Notes under the pieces: generated by a model
Told to the model about the DNA's origin: nothing
Database searches by the model: none
What the model saw: only the letters and a program-made list of their open reading frames with translations
Program-made: the position numbers and the translations under genes
Origin: Bradyrhizobium erythrophlei
Lineage (GTDB): Bacteria; Pseudomonadota; Alphaproteobacteria; Rhizobiales; Xanthobacteraceae
Reading direction: 5' to 3'
Length of the DNA: 64,000 bases
NCBI GenBank assembly: GCA_900129675.1
Contig: FSRD01000001.1
Span: 3,089,501-3,153,500, forward strand
In this document: piece by piece, positions 1 to 8,146 of the stretch
Position numbering within the stretch: the stretch's first letter is position 1
How the letters are laid out: every line of letters begins with the position of its first letter

Positions 1-21
1 CACAGAGGGACAAAACGCCGT

Positions 22-1563
22 TCATTCCATCACCATCGCATGGTCGTTTTCGCCTGACGCAGGCGCGCTCCGCAGCAGAAGGACGAGGGGAATGGCGGCA
101 AGCGCGAGGATCATCATCAACTTGAAATCGTCGATGTAGCTGATGATGGAAGCCTGCGTTTGGATGGCCTGATCGAGCGCCGCGCGTCCGCTTGCGGTCC
201 AGGGACTCAAGGTCTGCCGCACAATGCCGTTGTCGAAGGCGTGATTGAAGGCTGTGACATGGCTTGCGATGGTCGCGTGATTGACCTGATTGTTTCTGAT
301 CAGCAGATAGGAGACGACCGATATCCCGACGCTGGATCCGACGTTACGGGAGAGGTTGAACAGACCGGTGCCGTCCGCCCGCTGCTCGGGCGCGAGTGTG
401 GCGAAGGTGACGGTGTTGAGCGGGACGAACAGGAATCCAAGTCCCGCTCCCTGGATGAATCCGGTTACTGCGATCGTCCACTGCGAGACGTTCGGATTCC
501 ATCCGGTCATGTCGTACATGGCCCAGGCGGTCAGCAGCAGGCCGGTCAGGATCAGCAGCCTGGTATCGATCCGTCCGACCAGGCGCCCGACCAGGAACAT
601 GCACGCCATGGTGCCCAGGCCGCGCGGGCCCATGACGATGCCTGCGGTCACCACGGGATAACCCATCAGGGTCTGTAAATAGGGCGTCAGCAACGCCAGC
701 GACGCCAGATAGGTGATCCCGACGATGAAGATGAACAGCACCCCGACCGAGAAGTTCCGGTCGAGAAACAGTCTCGGATTTACGAAGGAGTTTTTCGCCG
801 TGAAGGTGTGGACGAGGAAGACGTAAAGCGCCGATGCGCAGACGACCGCTTCGATCAGGATTTCGAACGAAGAGAACCAGTCAAGTTGCGCGCCCCGGTC
901 CAGAAACACCTGCATGGCGGCAATGGCGAGGCTCAAGCTGCCAAATCCGAGCCAGTCGAGCTTCGCCGCCGCGCTGGTCCTGGTCTCTCTCAGAAAGTAC
1001 GATATGCCGGCGAAGGCGAGCACTCCCAGGGGCACGTTGATATAGAATACCCATCGCCAGCTGTAGTGGTCGGTCAGCCAGCCGCCGATCACCGGTCCCA
1101 GCACCGGCCCCACCATCACCGATACGCCGAACAGAGCCATGGCAGATCCGCGTTCTTCCACCGTATAAATGTCGAGCAGAACGGACTGGCCGAGTGGAAC
1201 CAGCGCTGCGCCGAAGAACCCTTGCAGCAACCGGAACGCCACGATCTGGACCAGCGATTGCGCGATGCCGCACAGCACGGATGCCAGCACGAAGCCGACG
1301 ACGGCAGTCATCAGGACGCGCTTGCGGCCGAACCTGTTGGCTAGAAACCCCGATGGCGGGGTCATGATGGCCGCAGCCACGATATAGGAGGTCAGCACCC
1401 AGTTGATCTGATCCGCGCTCGCCGACACGCTGCCCTGCATATAGGGAAGCGCGACATTTGCGATCGTCGTATCCAGCGCCTGCATGATCACGGCGAGGAT
1501 GACGCACAGCGTAACCGCGGGCCGGTTGATCGGTCGCGGAGCATTTACAGCGGCATCAGCCAT
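22..1563 (-). CDS. emrB: EmrB/QacA-type MFS multidrug efflux transporter (DHA2, 14 TM)
   Basis: This 513-residue inner-membrane protein is a proton-driven drug exporter of the DHA2 family. The sequence is a run of hydrophobic helices consistent with 14 membrane segments. The first helix holds the family motif QALDTTIANVALP at about residues 28-40. The loop after helix 2 holds a GFLANRFGRKRVL motif A, with Asn where Asp is usual. A VGPVLGPVIGG-type motif C, typical of antiporters, lies at about 151-161. The gene starts 2 bp after the stop of emrA, so the two are surely co-transcribed and should form an adaptor-pump pair that works with an outer-membrane channel; none is encoded here. Length is normal for the family. 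The substrate cannot be read from the sequence. The TetR gene nearby is the likely regulator. Confidence 0.92.
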   Translation of the reverse strand: MADAAVNAPRPINRPAVTLCVILAVIMQALDTTIANVALPYMQGSVSASADQINWVLTSYIVAAAIMTPPSGFLANRFGRKRVLMTAVVGFVLASVLCGIAQSLVQIVAFRLLQGFFGAALVPLGQSVLLDIYTVEERGSAMALFGVSVMVGPVLGPVIGGWLTDHYSWRWVFYINVPLGVLAFAGISYFLRETRTSAAAKLDWLGFGSLSLAIAAMQVFLDRGAQLDWFSSFEILIEAVVCASALYVFLVHTFTAKNSFVNPRLFLDRNFSVGVLFIFIVGITYLASLALLTPYLQTLMGYPVVTAGIVMGPRGLGTMACMFLVGRLVGRIDTRLLILTGLLLTAWAMYDMTGWNPNVSQWTIAVTGFIQGAGLGFLFVPLNTVTFATLAPEQRADGTGLFNLSRNVGSSVGISVVSYLLIRNNQVNHATIASHVTAFNHAFDNGIVRQTLSPWTASGRAALDQAIQTQASIISYIDDFKLMMILALAAIPLVLLLRSAPASGENDHAMVME

Positions 1564-1565
1564 GC

Positions 1566-2855
1566 TCAGCTTCCCGACCCGAACAGACCGGTGACGAAAC
1601 TGGGAAATCCGCGCGCATGGCCGGTATCGACATTCACCTCCACGCTCATGCCGACGCGCAGCGGTGGCTTGCCGGGTGCATTCTTGACCAGGACGCGCAT
1701 CGGAATACGTTGGACGACCTTGACCCAGTTACCGCTGGTATTCTCTGCCGGAAGCAACGAGAAGCTCGAGGCGGATGCCGGACTTATGCTGTCGACGGTT
1801 CCGGCCCAGCGCTCGCCCGGATAGGTATCGACGTCGACCGTGACTTTCTGTTCGGGCTTGACGTAGGTCAGTTCGGTTTCCTTCGGGCTCGCCTGAACCC
1901 AGACGTGATCCGTCGAGACGATGTTGAATGCGACGGCTGCGGCGGCAAGATACTGGCCGGGCTGCAGCGACGGCACGTTGGTCACGATGCCGGCGAAGGG
2001 CGCCCGCACGATTGTGTGCGCAAGCTGGCGCGCAGCCTCGTCGCGCGCGGCCAATGCATCCTTGTATCGCGGATGATCCTCGATCGGCGCGTCGGGATGG
2101 CCGTTGAGGTTCGCGGCGATGCCGGCGAGCTGCGCATTCAGCGAAGCAAGCTTCTGCTGCGACCCTTGAAGCGTATTGCGGGCGGCATCGAAGGTGGCTC
2201 TTGGCGTGAAGTTGTTGGCAATCAGCTGCTCCTGGCGCTGGAAGTTGACCATGTTGAAGTCAACATCTTTCTGTGCCTGTTCAACCTGAGCCTGCAGGTT
2301 GCGGTAACTGGCCTGCAACGCAACGAGATCATTTCGCGTGTTTCCGATCTGGGCCTCGGCGCGATCCTGCGCGAGCCGAAACTGCAGATCGTCGAGCTTG
2401 AACAGGACGTCGCCTTTCGCGACCTTCTGATTGTCGTGAACCGAGACTTCACGGACGATTCCTGACACGTCGGTAGACAACCCGACCATGTCGGCCTGCA
2501 CATAGGCATTGTCCGTCGACATCACCGCGCCGCCGGTCACATAAAAATATCCGCCGACGACGAGCGCCGCCGGCAGCAACGCGAACATCAACGGCCGCCG
2601 CAGCGATCTTTTCGACGTCGCGGAGCCGGCCGCCGCAGCGGCGAGGGGTGGTTCACCCGATGGCCTCGCCTCGAGCTTGCGATCGTTCGGCCTGGTCTTC
2701 AATTCCGGCTTTGCAGCTTCGCCTGCGCGTGATGCACCCTTGGCCTCCGGCAGAACGCGCGTCAGACGATAGATCTTGTCCTCAGGACCGTGCGGGCCGC
2801 TTTGCTCGGCGCCGGCGCTGTGGAGTTTCGGGTCGATTTCGTTCGGATTGGCCAT
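1566..2855 (-). CDS. emrA: HlyD/EmrA-type periplasmic adaptor of the efflux pump
   Basis: This is the membrane-fusion subunit that links the EmrB-type pump to an outer-membrane channel. After a charged, Pro/Ala-rich cytoplasmic tail of roughly 85 residues there is one membrane segment (about LMFALLPAALVVGGYFYVTG). A biotinyl-lipoyl-like half motif (VSGIVREVSVHDNQKVAKGD), a long coiled-coil hairpin rich in Gln and Ala, and a beta-barrel region (VRAPFAGIVTNVPSLQPGQY) follow. I chose the ATG at 2855. A longer reading from 2891 adds 12 residues and cannot be excluded. The cytoplasmic tail is longer than in E. coli EmrA, which I believe is common in rhizobial homologues. The isochorismatase gene lies 130 bp upstream on the same strand, so the three genes could form one operon. 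Confidence 0.9.
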   Translation of the reverse strand: MANPNEIDPKLHSAGAEQSGPHGPEDKIYRLTRVLPEAKGASRAGEAAKPELKTRPNDRKLEARPSGEPPLAAAAAGSATSKRSLRRPLMFALLPAALVVGGYFYVTGGAVMSTDNAYVQADMVGLSTDVSGIVREVSVHDNQKVAKGDVLFKLDDLQFRLAQDRAEAQIGNTRNDLVALQASYRNLQAQVEQAQKDVDFNMVNFQRQEQLIANNFTPRATFDAARNTLQGSQQKLASLNAQLAGIAANLNGHPDAPIEDHPRYKDALAARDEAARQLAHTIVRAPFAGIVTNVPSLQPGQYLAAAAVAFNIVSTDHVWVQASPKETELTYVKPEQKVTVDVDTYPGERWAGTVDSISPASASSFSLLPAENTSGNWVKVVQRIPMRVLVKNAPGKPPLRVGMSVEVNVDTGHARGFPSFVTGLFGSGS

Positions 2856-2985
2856 GACTTGCTCTTTCTCTTGCTGCCGTCCGCGCATCACGTGCGTCAG
2901 TTGGGTTTCGCGTCAGGCTCGCGATCTTTCCGTCGAGGAAGGCGAGAGCGCCTGGCTGCACGATGGATACGGACCGGTGACGGCG

Positions 2986-3579
2986 TTATCGCCCAGCCCC
3001 GATGGCCTGCGCGACTCCCGCCGCCGTCTTGATGGTGGCCTGCCGCGGAAAGACCTTCTCCAGCAGCACCCGATGCGCTTCCTCGTCGCCGTCCGAGCAG
3101 CAATCGCCAACGACCAGCAGTGTGTAGTCCGCGTCGGCGGCATGGCGCAGGGTCGAGAGTACGCCGCCGCTGGTGGCGATCCCCGTCAGGATCAGGGTGT
3201 CGATGCCGTTGGCGCGCAGCATCAGGTCGAGATCGGTCCCGGCGAAGGCGCTCACCCGATGCTTGGTGACGACGATTTCCTCGGCCCGCGGCGCGACGGC
3301 GGGATGGATCTTGGCATTTTCGGCACCCGCGGCGAATGCGCCCGAGGCCTTGAGCCCGTTGAACGTCGCATTTCGGTCGCTGACCTCCGGATAGCCGGGG
3401 CGGAAGCCGACGACCACATAGATCACCCGCATCCCGGCTGTGCGCGCCGCGGCGATCAGCTTCGCCGTCCGATCGAGCAGCGCCTCCGCACCGGCGGCAT
3501 AGTTGTCGACGATCAGCGTCTGGAAATCCATGACGAGCAGCGCGCTTGTCCGGCGATCGATCGAAAGATTGTCTGCCAT
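2986..3579 (-). CDS. Isochorismatase-family hydrolase
   Basis: This 197-residue cytoplasmic protein has the isochorismatase/cysteine-hydrolase fold. The catalytic Asp is seen in ALLVMDFQTLIVD near residue 17, and the catalytic Lys in the VVTKHRVSAFAGTDLD segment. At the place of the nucleophilic Cys found in nicotinamidases (usual pattern TGxxTxxCV) this protein reads TGIATSGGVLSTLRHA. The Cys is therefore missing, as it is in true isochorismatases such as PhzD and EntB, which use water. The ATG at 3579 follows a purine-rich AGGAACAGGA stretch and fits the family start; the longer upstream reading is unsupported. Placed ahead of emrA-emrB, it may act on a compound the pump exports, but that is inference. 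A putative TetR operator lies about 140 bp upstream. Confidence 0.8.
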   Translation of the reverse strand: MADNLSIDRRTSALLVMDFQTLIVDNYAAGAEALLDRTAKLIAAARTAGMRVIYVVVGFRPGYPEVSDRNATFNGLKASGAFAAGAENAKIHPAVAPRAEEIVVTKHRVSAFAGTDLDLMLRANGIDTLILTGIATSGGVLSTLRHAADADYTLLVVGDCCSDGDEEAHRVLLEKVFPRQATIKTAAGVAQAIGAGR

Positions 3580-3720
3580 TGCTGGTCCTGTTCCTGCTCG
3601 CGGCGTGATGGGTGCGGGGCGTTGCAAGCGCCCGAGCCTGGCAATGGCTGGTTCCGCGACCGCCCGCCCTTTAAGACTAACTTTACAAGTCGCGTACATA
3701 ACGCTAACCACGCGGAAACC

Positions 3721-3743
3721 AAACCGTATCGTTTATATAATCC
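3721..3743. promoter_or_regulatory. Putative TetR operator 1
   Basis: A 23-bp sequence with core GTATCGTTTATATAATCC matches, at 21 of 23 positions, the reverse complement of a site just upstream of the tetR gene (5033-5055). It contains a perfect TATAAT on the plus strand (3736-3741). It lies between the isochorismatase-emrAB operon and the plus-strand gene at 3773. The pairing with the second copy is seen directly; binding by the neighbouring TetR is inferred. Confidence 0.55.
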
Positions 3744-3772
3744 AGATCGAGGGGGCTGACAAGAGGCGGGAA

Positions 3773-4099
3773 ATGATCAAGTGCTCCTTTCGCCAGTTAC
3801 TTGTCCGGCTATCCATTGCCGCGCGCGCTTCGGCTTCCGTCACAAAGACGCAAATCCGGTCGCTTCTCTATGGGACGTATGACTTCGCCCGCCGCAACAG
3901 CTTCGGATTCAATCTGACTTACATCGACAAGGATGTTCCCTCGCCAGGCTCATTCGGTTTTGAAACAGGCTATATGCGCTCGCTGTATCAATACGGATAT
4001 GGCAAGGCGAAAGCCGGTGATTTCTGGGCGAAGGCGCCGCCGTCCGATGGTTCCTGGCTGAGCGGTCTTCGCTATCGAAGATCGGCTGTGTCGCAATGA
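3773..4099 (+). pseudogene. Short ORF resembling the C-terminal end of a patatin-like phospholipase
   Basis: This 108-residue reading frame starts at ATG 3773 behind a GAGGCGGG purine stretch. Its second half (FGFETGYMRSLYQYGYGKAKAGDFW) resembles the extreme C-terminus of bacterial patatin-like phospholipases, where a DYMRxLYxYGYxxA pattern is common. The catalytic GxSxG and DG(A/G) motifs of the family are absent, so it cannot be an active lipase and is probably the relic of a larger gene. The stop overlaps the start of the next ORF by four bases (ATGA). Assignment rests on pattern memory only and is weak. Confidence 0.3.
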
Positions 4100-4323
4100 C
4101 AGGCGAAGCCGCCACGACCGCTGTGAAGCGTCATGCGTTAACGATCCTCCACGCCCTGGAGGAGGCGGACGCGCAGCTTGTCGGCAAGGCCGTAGTCCTC
4201 ACCGACGGAACGGCGGGAACGGTGGAGCCGATCTGGCTTGACGATCTCCACGGCCTGCGAATCTCGATCAAAGGACACCCTGGAAAGCGGCCTGTTTCAG
4301 CGCTCAAATTCGCGCAAGGCTAG
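4096..4323 (+). CDS. Small hypothetical protein
   Basis: This 75-residue protein has no domain I can name with confidence. The middle (ADAQLVGKAVVLTDGTAGTVEPIWLDDLHGLRISI) looks like a small beta-barrel, similar in feel to PRC-barrel or KOW-type folds. Its start overlaps the stop of the preceding ORF, which suggests translational coupling, and it ends 14 bp before the convergent tetR gene. There is no signal peptide or membrane segment. It may be a rhizobial orphan. Confidence 0.5.
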   Translation: MTGEAATTAVKRHALTILHALEEADAQLVGKAVVLTDGTAGTVEPIWLDDLHGLRISIKGHPGKRPVSALKFAQG

Positions 4324-4337
4324 CTGCAGGCCGGACC

Positions 4338-5003
4338 TCAGCGAGGCCTCACTCCGTTCAGGAACAGTTTGACGGCGGCCTCTCTGCGCTGCTCCAGGTA
4401 CTTTGGACGAGTGACGATGCCGTGGTGCTTGTCGCTCCCCAGCACAAGGCTCAGGAACAGGTCGGCCGCAATGGCGGGATCGTCGACCTTGATCTGGCCA
4501 CGCTCGGCAAACTGCTGAAGCAGGCTTGCGACGGCCCGAACCCCTCGCTGCCAACCCTCCTCATGCGCGAGTTTCGCAAGTTCCGGAAACTGGGCGGCCT
4601 GCGCTGCCAGGATCCGGCGCAACATGACCACCTCGGGAATCCGGGAGTGGGCCATCAGGTGCCGGCTCAGATCGTGCAGCGTCGTCTCTACGCTCCTGGG
4701 GTTGACCCTGGCGGCCTCGGCGGCCGCCGACAGCGGAGCAAGCCAGCGCTGGATCGTGGCTCGCAGCACGGCCGTGAACAAATCGCGCTTGTCGTGGTAA
4801 CGGGCGTAGACGGTCGGCTTGCTGATGCCGGCGGTTTCCGCGACCGCATCGATCGACGTGCAGTCAAAGCCGCGCTCCATGAACAGCTTTGTTGCGACAT
4901 CGAGCAAGCGCGCGTCACGCCGCGCGGCCTCCTCACGGGTGGGACGGCCGCCGCTCGCGCGCCGGGCAGGGCGCGTCGCCACCATCGTTGCTTCCTTCGC
5001 CAT
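4338..5003 (-). CDS. TetR/AcrR-family transcriptional repressor
   Basis: This is a 221-residue DNA-binding regulator. After an Arg-rich leader, the N-terminal helix-turn-helix is clear at about residues 45-70 (CTSIDAVAETAGISKPTVY followed by ARYHDKRDLF), the hallmark of TetR proteins. The remaining alpha-helical part would be the ligand-binding dimer domain, close to the AefR-like/TetR_C group (PEVVMLRRILAAQAAQFPEL, typical of efflux regulators). The ATG at 5003 gives the usual family N-terminus. A 23-bp element lies 30 bp upstream and has a near-identical copy in front of the efflux operon, so this protein probably represses both its own gene and isochorismatase-emrAB, and is released by a pump substrate. 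The ligand is unknown. Confidence 0.9.
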   Translation of the reverse strand: MAKEATMVATRPARRASGGRPTREEAARRDARLLDVATKLFMERGFDCTSIDAVAETAGISKPTVYARYHDKRDLFTAVLRATIQRWLAPLSAAAEAARVNPRSVETTLHDLSRHLMAHSRIPEVVMLRRILAAQAAQFPELAKLAHEEGWQRGVRAVASLLQQFAERGQIKVDDPAIAADLFLSLVLGSDKHHGIVTRPKYLEQRREAAVKLFLNGVRPR

Positions 5004-5032
5004 CCAAAGCCCCTTGTCAGCCCGCCGAAGTT

Positions 5033-5055
5033 GGATTATGTAAACGATACAGTTT
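5033..5055. promoter_or_regulatory. Putative TetR operator 2
   Basis: The minus strand carries core GTATCGTTTACATAATCC, two mismatches from the copy at 3721-3743. It ends about 30 bp before the tetR start and overlaps a CATAAT that could be the tetR -10 element, consistent with autorepression. Confidence 0.55.
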
Positions 5056-5429
5056 AGTTTTATCAGAATCGAATATCAATGCTCTTCGTAACATGAGTCC
5101 AAAGCGCCGAATACCCGCGCACCTGGCGGAACCGGCGACAACGGGAGGATATCGTCAGAACATGTCGCTGAACCATGCCTGAAACGGCTTTCCACCCCTT
5201 AACCGTTAGCTCGGCGAACAACCCCCGTCCCCAAGAGCGGTCGCCGCGCGAGAGCCGCCGAGCAGCCCCCTCGGCGGCTCTTCAAGGAGGGGCAGGGTGA
5301 GCCCGCGCCGGAGCGCCAGTTCGAGCGCTCATTCTCGCTGCGCTTTCCCGGGCAGAGATGGAGCGATCTTTCCCTGCCGATGCGATCGTGCATAATCGAA
5401 GGATCGTTTGAACCCCGCGCGAGTCTCTC
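5056..5429. other. Non-coding stretch between tetR and lysE
   Basis: This is about 370 bp with no convincing gene. It begins AT-rich, which suits the tetR promoter, and becomes GC-rich with a short palindromic stretch around 5237-5300 (gccgcgcgagagccgccgagcag region). The promoter for the LysE-type gene should lie near its right end. Nothing else is recognised. Confidence 0.5.
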
Positions 5430-6047
5430 ATGTCCCTTCAAGCCTATCTCGCCTTTGTCGCCGCCTGCATCGCGCTGGCGCTGCTGCCGGGGCCGATCGT
5501 CACGCTTGTGATCGCCAACGGCCTGCGGCACGGCACCCGCGCGGCGCTGACCAACGTCCTCGGCGCGCAGGCTGGCCTTGCGATCGTGATCGGCGTCGTC
5601 GCGATCGGGCTGACCTCGCTGATGGCGACGATGGGCTATTGGTTCGACTGGGTGCGCTTCGCCGGTGCCGCCTATCTGGTTTGGCTCGGCATCAAGCTCA
5701 TTCGTTCGCCCGTCGAAGGCGTCAATACGGATGCGCCGCCACCGCCGCCGCGCGGTGGCTTCTTCCTGCAGGGCTTTCTGGTGCTGTTGTCGAACCCCAA
5801 GGTGCTGGTGTTCTTCGGCGCCTTCATTCCGCAATTCATGGACATGAGCAAGCCGCACTTCCCCCAGGTGGCGCTGCTTGGTGCCACCTTCATGGTGACA
5901 GCCGTGATGACCGACATGCTCTACGCATTGCTGGCCGGCCGGGCGCGAAAGTTCTTTTCGGCGCGGCGGACGCGGCTGGTGTCGCGGATTTCCGGCGGCT
6001 TCATGATCGGCGGCGGCATCTGGCTGGCGCTGACGCGGGCGCGGTAA
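5430..6047 (+). CDS. LysE/RhtB-family amino-acid exporter
   Basis: This 205-residue inner-membrane protein has the six-helix pattern of the LysE/RhtB family. Family marks visible are the N-terminal FVAACIALALLPGPIVTLVIANG (residues 9-31), with the conserved PGP motif in the first helix, and the later FLQGFLVLLSNPKVLVFFGAFIPQF, with the NPK motif typical of RhtB proteins. Such proteins export amino acids or homoserine lactone-type compounds; the substrate is unknown. Between the helices is a Pro-rich cytoplasmic loop (DAPPPPPRGG). It stands alone on the plus strand. Confidence 0.9.
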   Translation: MSLQAYLAFVAACIALALLPGPIVTLVIANGLRHGTRAALTNVLGAQAGLAIVIGVVAIGLTSLMATMGYWFDWVRFAGAAYLVWLGIKLIRSPVEGVNTDAPPPPPRGGFFLQGFLVLLSNPKVLVFFGAFIPQFMDMSKPHFPQVALLGATFMVTAVMTDMLYALLAGRARKFFSARRTRLVSRISGGFMIGGGIWLALTRAR

Positions 6048-6133
6048 AACGCTCGAATTGAACCATTCGCCGCTTCGGCCCGTCTGAGCAAGGGGGCGGA
6101 TTTTCGCCGTCCGGTCCTCTCTGGGGTAAATCG

Positions 6134-7114
6134 GTGCCTGATCTGCCGTGGTACGTCTACGCGATGCTGCTCGCGCCGCTCGCGCTCGTTCTGTTTGCCG
6201 CGGCCTACAAGACGCTGCAGGTGCGCGCTGTCAGGGAATGGCCGCAGACGCCGGGCAAAGTCTTCATCTCGAATTCCGAAGTGCGGGATGTCAGGGTGCT
6301 CGACGATTCCCGGGAAGACAACTGCCGGATCGAACGGCGCAACTTCGCCAACATCGTTTACCAATATTCCGTCGCCGGCAGGCAGTTGCGCAACAACCGC
6401 GTCAGTATCGGCGAAGACCGCGGTAATTTCGAGGTCGCGGAGACCATCGCGAAATATCCGGTCGGCATGGACGTCACCGTTTTTTACAATCCGCTGCATC
6501 CGAACGAGGCCGTGCTCGAGCGCGACCTGCCGAAGGGTCTGTGGGGCTGCCTCGGGATCGGGACCGCAATCATGCTGGCGATCGTGTTCGGCGGGGTGTT
6601 CGGGCTCAATCGATTGACCGGGTTCGTCGCGACACTGCTCGCGAATCCCAAATTTTCGCCGATGGTCGTCGTATTCGGCGCTTTCGGGCTCGTCATCGCG
6701 CTGTTTGCGCTCGCGATGCGGCGACAGTCGCAACTCGCGAAGCATTGGCCGGTCGTGCCGGGGACCATCAAGATGTCCGACGTCCAGCAATACCGCAACG
6801 CGCCGACGCAAAACGGCGTGCGTGGCGAAGTCATGTATCAGCGGCAGGCGTCGTTCGCCTACAGCTACAACAACGTGACCTACACCTGCATCGCGGGCAG
6901 CGTTGCCACCGGCGCCAATTCGACCTCGGGCTGGCTGATGCGCAAATTCACCACGGCCTATCAGGACGGCGCCGGCGTGAACGTCTATGTCAATCCGGCC
7001 AATCCTTCCGAAGCGACGCTCAATCCGCGCGGCGGTGTCATCCTGATATCGATCCTGGGGCTTATCGCGCTGGCGTTCTGGGGACTGGCCTGGTTCGTCG
7101 CGACGCGAGGTTAG
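6134..7114 (+). CDS. DUF3592 membrane protein, duplicated domain
   Basis: This 326-residue protein starts at a GTG and contains two similar extracytoplasmic modules, each following hydrophobic helices. The first (WPQTPGKVFISN ... VTVFYNPLHPNEAVLER) and the second (WPVVPGTIKMSD ... VNVYVNPANPSEATLNP) both show the DUF3592 pattern of an initial Trp-Pro and a final YxNPxxPxxAxL. Membrane segments are at about residues 8-25, 138-160, 178-196 and 300-320. The role of DUF3592 is unknown to me. The internal duplication is seen directly. It is not obviously in an operon. Confidence 0.85.
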   Translation: MPDLPWYVYAMLLAPLALVLFAAAYKTLQVRAVREWPQTPGKVFISNSEVRDVRVLDDSREDNCRIERRNFANIVYQYSVAGRQLRNNRVSIGEDRGNFEVAETIAKYPVGMDVTVFYNPLHPNEAVLERDLPKGLWGCLGIGTAIMLAIVFGGVFGLNRLTGFVATLLANPKFSPMVVVFGAFGLVIALFALAMRRQSQLAKHWPVVPGTIKMSDVQQYRNAPTQNGVRGEVMYQRQASFAYSYNNVTYTCIAGSVATGANSTSGWLMRKFTTAYQDGAGVNVYVNPANPSEATLNPRGGVILISILGLIALAFWGLAWFVATRG

Positions 7115-7116
7115 GG

Positions 7117-7238
7117 CTGCGGCCTCATGGTTCGAGACGCGCGGCCTTGCCGCGCTCCTCACCTTGAGGGGTTTAACACCTCATCCTGAAGGGCAAGCGT
7201 CAGCGTGCGTCTCGAAGGCCGAGGCCACTGAACTGGAC
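7117..7238. repeat. Intergenic palindromic repeat (GTTCGAGACGC family)
   Basis: The segment contains ggttcgagacgcgcggcc and, inverted, gcgtctcgaaggccgaggcc around a core ending cctcatcctgaagg. This is the layout of a small dispersed bradyrhizobial intergenic repeat that can fold into a long hairpin. It sits between the convergent DUF3592 and amidohydrolase genes and may also act as a terminator. Confidence 0.6.
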
Positions 7239-7244
7239 AATACG

Positions 7245-8042
7245 CTAAATCAGCCGCTCCGCGCGCAGCATCGGTTCGATCTCGGCAAAAATCCGTGCCA
7301 GCCGGTCGGCCCAGGATTTCTCGCCGGCAGCATCGGAAATCAGGTCCTGGCGAATTTCGATTCCGGTGTTCATCAGCCCGCGCATCTCGCCATGCACCGG
7401 GATCGTGTAGTCGGTCTCGTCGCTGACCGCATAGGGCTCGTTGTCGCCGACCACGAGATCGGCCTCCGCGCGCAGCAGTTTTAATAGTCGCGGCGGCAAA
7501 TGCGTATCGCGATGATACAGCGTGCCGATGTGCCATGGCCGCGCGATCCCGGCATAGACGGGCGTAAAGCTGTGCAGCGATACCAGCACCGTCGGCAGGC
7601 CCGCATGCAGGCGGCTATCGATAATCTCGTCGATGCGCTGGTGATAGGGATCGAAAATCTGCGTGCGCCGCATCTCCGCGGCTTCCCGCGCCAGACCTTC
7701 GTTGCCGGGAATTGTCGTGGCCTCGCTGATGCGCGGGATCGAGCCTGCGGCATGCGGCGGGCGATTGCAGTCGATCACCAGCCGCGAATAGCGCTGCGCG
7801 ATCAGATGCGCGTCGAGCTGCCGCGCCAGCGCCTCGGCGACACCGGCGATGCCGATGTCCCAGGCGATATGGCGCGTCAGCTCGCGCTCGGTGAGGCCGA
7901 GATCGCCAAGTTGCTTCGGAATCAGCCGGCCGTAATGGTCACAAGTGAGCAGAAACGGTGAATGCCCCGCGGCATTATGTTCATGGATCGGGGGAACATC
8001 TTCGTGATCCAGAAGTAGTGTTGTGTCGCCGGCGTTGTCCAA
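7245..8042 (-). CDS. N-formylglutamate amidohydrolase family protein
   Basis: This zinc-type amidohydrolase of about 265 residues belongs to the family that includes HutG-type N-formylglutamate deformylases. Seen motifs are HNAAGHSPFLLTCDHYGR near the start, the RLVIDCNRPPHAAGSIP segment, VLVSLHSFTPVY with a probable metal-binding His, and VGDNEPY followed by TDYTIPVHGE. I chose a TTG at 8042 because it lies 8 bases after GAGGA; another TTG at 8057 would add five residues. No histidine-catabolism genes are nearby, so a role outside the Hut pathway is likely. Convergent with the DUF3592 gene. Confidence 0.85.
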   Translation of the reverse strand: MDNAGDTTLLLDHEDVPPIHEHNAAGHSPFLLTCDHYGRLIPKQLGDLGLTERELTRHIAWDIGIAGVAEALARQLDAHLIAQRYSRLVIDCNRPPHAAGSIPRISEATTIPGNEGLAREAAEMRRTQIFDPYHQRIDEIIDSRLHAGLPTVLVSLHSFTPVYAGIARPWHIGTLYHRDTHLPPRLLKLLRAEADLVVGDNEPYAVSDETDYTIPVHGEMRGLMNTGIEIRQDLISDAAGEKSWADRLARIFAEIEPMLRAERLI

Positions 8043-8146
8043 GAGCCTTTTCCTCAACTTTGCCTATCGAATCGGCATACCAACCTTAAAAATGAGCAGG
8101 GTTCGGTATAGATTGGCCGGCTCAAATTCACGATGATTGTTTGACG

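Noticed and set aside
5921..7162. 413-codon minus-strand frame opposite the DUF3592 gene
   Set aside because: The plus-strand frame has the membrane helices and the repeated DUF3592 motifs; the minus one is an Arg/Asp-rich shadow.
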